Below are positions 63,265-64,000 of a stretch of DNA of 64,000 nt, one piece after another (position 1 is the first letter of the stretch; each line of letters opens with the position of its first letter). The notes below the pieces were generated by a model. That model ran no database searches. It was not told where the DNA came from and saw only the letters and a program-made list of their open reading frames with translations. This DNA is from Tannerellaceae bacterium (GTDB lineage Bacteria; Bacteroidota; Bacteroidia; Bacteroidales; Tannerellaceae). The DNA is taken from NCBI GenBank assembly GCA_031257015.1, contig JAIRPK010000030.1, positions 21,065 to 85,064 on the forward strand. Reading direction: 5' to 3'. Made by a program: the position numbers and the translations under genes.

Positions 63265-63302
63265 TATAGAAGGTTGGAAGATTTCTCTTTCAACCTTCTA
63301 TA
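63265..63302 (-). terminator. Hairpin after precursor C
   Basis: TATAGAAGGTTG pairs with CAACCTTCTATA, with the same AAGGTTG/CAACCTT core as the hairpin at 62,654. There is no strong T run on the minus strand, so it may be an mRNA-stabilising or partial stop structure. Confidence 0.6.
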
Positions 63303-63309
63303 ACTTCAT

Positions 63310-63492
63310 TTAGCTACTGCACCCGCATCCGCAACCACTACCGCCGCTACAGCCACATCCGCAACCGCAGCCAGAACCGCTTTCTTTCTCTTTGTTCCCA
63401 CCTTTTAGAGTAAACAGCTCTTCGCTGATTTCTTCTAAGCCTTCGATGGGCGACATTACTTCCGATAAGGAAACAAATTTTTGATTAGACAT
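63310..63492 (-). CDS. RiPP precursor peptide C (7 Cys)
   Basis: 60 residues. Leader of 32 residues (MSNQKFVSLSEVM ... ELFTLKGG) and a 28-residue core NKEKESGSGCGCGCGCSGG then SGCGCGCSS with 7 Cys. It is the first gene after the promoter at 63,545. Core clusters of four and three Cys alternate strictly with Gly. Confidence 0.92.
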   Translation of the reverse strand: MSNQKFVSLSEVMSPIEGLEEISEELFTLKGGNKEKESGSGCGCGCGCSGGSGCGCGCSS

Positions 63493-63544
63493 ATTGTTAA
63501 TAAGATATTAAGTTATGTGTAGAATTATTCATACACATTTGTAA

Positions 63545-63582
63545 CAAAGATATAAAGCATTTTAATATCTGCAAGCAAAAAC
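63545..63582 (-). promoter_or_regulatory. Promoter of the RiPP operon
   Basis: On the minus strand a TTGC element, an 18- to 20-bp spacer, then TATCTTTG at 63,545-63,552; the first precursor starts 53 bp downstream. Confidence 0.7.
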
Positions 63583-63620
63583 AGTAGAAAAAAACATTTT
63601 CTTTCTAATAAGCCATGTTT

Positions 63621-63965
63621 TCAGGCTGATTGTTTTTCTCCACCGATATGCCTGATGCATTCAATAAAGGCCAAACGCCACGAAAACCATCCCTGCGCCC
63701 TAAAAAAAGCCATTACGCTCAAAAAAAGCAAGCAGAAACAAACATCTCCACGGCGACCTCCGCATCTGCAAACTTTGCGGCGTTCTTTTTTGACATCGCA
63801 AATGGCTTTTAACGGCAGGCAGGAGAGTTCCCTTTTTATGTTGTCGTCTGTAAATGACTTGGCTATGATATTGGCAAATTTGTTAGTGGGAAATGATGAG
63901 GAGGCGGGGGCGTTTTTCGTTGAGTTTGCTGCTTTTACTGACTTGTTGACGTTATTTTTTGGCAT
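63621..63965 (-). CDS. Doubtful small protein upstream of the RiPP promoter
   Basis: 114 codons on the minus strand, beginning MPKNNVNKSVKAANSTKN. The first 60 residues (NKFANIIAKSFTDDNIKREL) look protein-like, but the rest is Arg/Cys-rich and could be out of frame. No family recognised. A run of 14 C lies about 17 bp upstream of its ATG on the coding strand. It could be a broken gene or a small regulator. Confidence 0.35.
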   Translation of the reverse strand: MPKNNVNKSVKAANSTKNAPASSSFPTNKFANIIAKSFTDDNIKRELSCLPLKAICDVKKERRKVCRCGGRRGDVCFCLLFLSVMAFFRAQGWFSWRLAFIECIRHIGGEKQSA

Positions 63966-63981
63966 AGCGGCTGGCTTTACA

Positions 63982-63995
63982 GGGGGGGGGGGGGG
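63982..63995. repeat. Homopolymer of 14 G
   Basis: Fourteen G on the plus strand (C on the minus strand), then AGGGA at the window end. Such tracts slip easily. Confidence 0.9.
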
Positions 63996-64000
63996 AGGGA

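Overview
The window reads as a chromosome segment of a Bacteroidales bacterium. Support: SusC/SusD and DUF1735 lipoproteins, FimB/Mfa2-type fimbrial lipoproteins, a type IX secretion (T9SS) sorting domain, GldH, the Bacteroidetes families DUF4494, DUF4293, DUF4783 and DUF4254, and many promoters with the Bacteroidetes -7 box TAnnTTTG. The genus cannot be fixed from the sequence alone.

Layout. 0-6.2 kb (+): end of a fimbrial operon (anchor, two large lipoproteins, AraC regulator). 6.3-7.5 kb: small membrane protein and ABC-3 metal permease. 7.9-10.2 kb (-): GH29 alpha-L-fucosidase and proC. 11.3-23.4 kb (+): a glycan-uptake locus (SusC, SusD, two DUF1735 lipoproteins, ECF sigma factor, FecR), interrupted between SusD and the lipoproteins by remnants of toxin-antitoxin pairs flanked by 31-bp direct repeats. 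24-51 kb: mostly housekeeping (trxA, dnaE, ricT, gldH, yggS, GH10 xylanase, paaK with an ACT protein, bamD, rpoZ, a glucosaminidase, gdhA, nadC, rlmH, a BlaI/BlaR1 pair, a glycosyltransferase, an ispH-DUF4254 fusion, cmk, tRNA-Arg). 51.6-53.4 kb: a gene-free stretch with three related promoter-to-hairpin units and a group II intron remnant. 53.4-56.3 kb (-): a lipoprotein and a T9SS cargo gene split by an in-frame TAG. 56.6-63.6 kb (-): a RiPP operon.

The best candidate for an undescribed system is the RiPP operon. One promoter precedes three precursor peptides with related double-glycine leaders and cores that are nearly pure Cys-Gly repeats. They are followed by a radical SAM/SPASM maturase, a TonB-type outer membrane receptor, a C39-peptidase ABC exporter and a short HlyD-like stub. 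The order suggests synthesis, modification of Cys-rich cores, leader removal with export, and an outer-membrane step.

The second unexplained signal is a set of seven intergenic tandem arrays at about 10.5, 18.4, 23.5, 29.0, 34.6, 43.4 and 49.3 kb. Each has a different sequence with a palindromic core, yet the periods are 21, 41, 42 or 83 bp, that is about one, two or four times 21.
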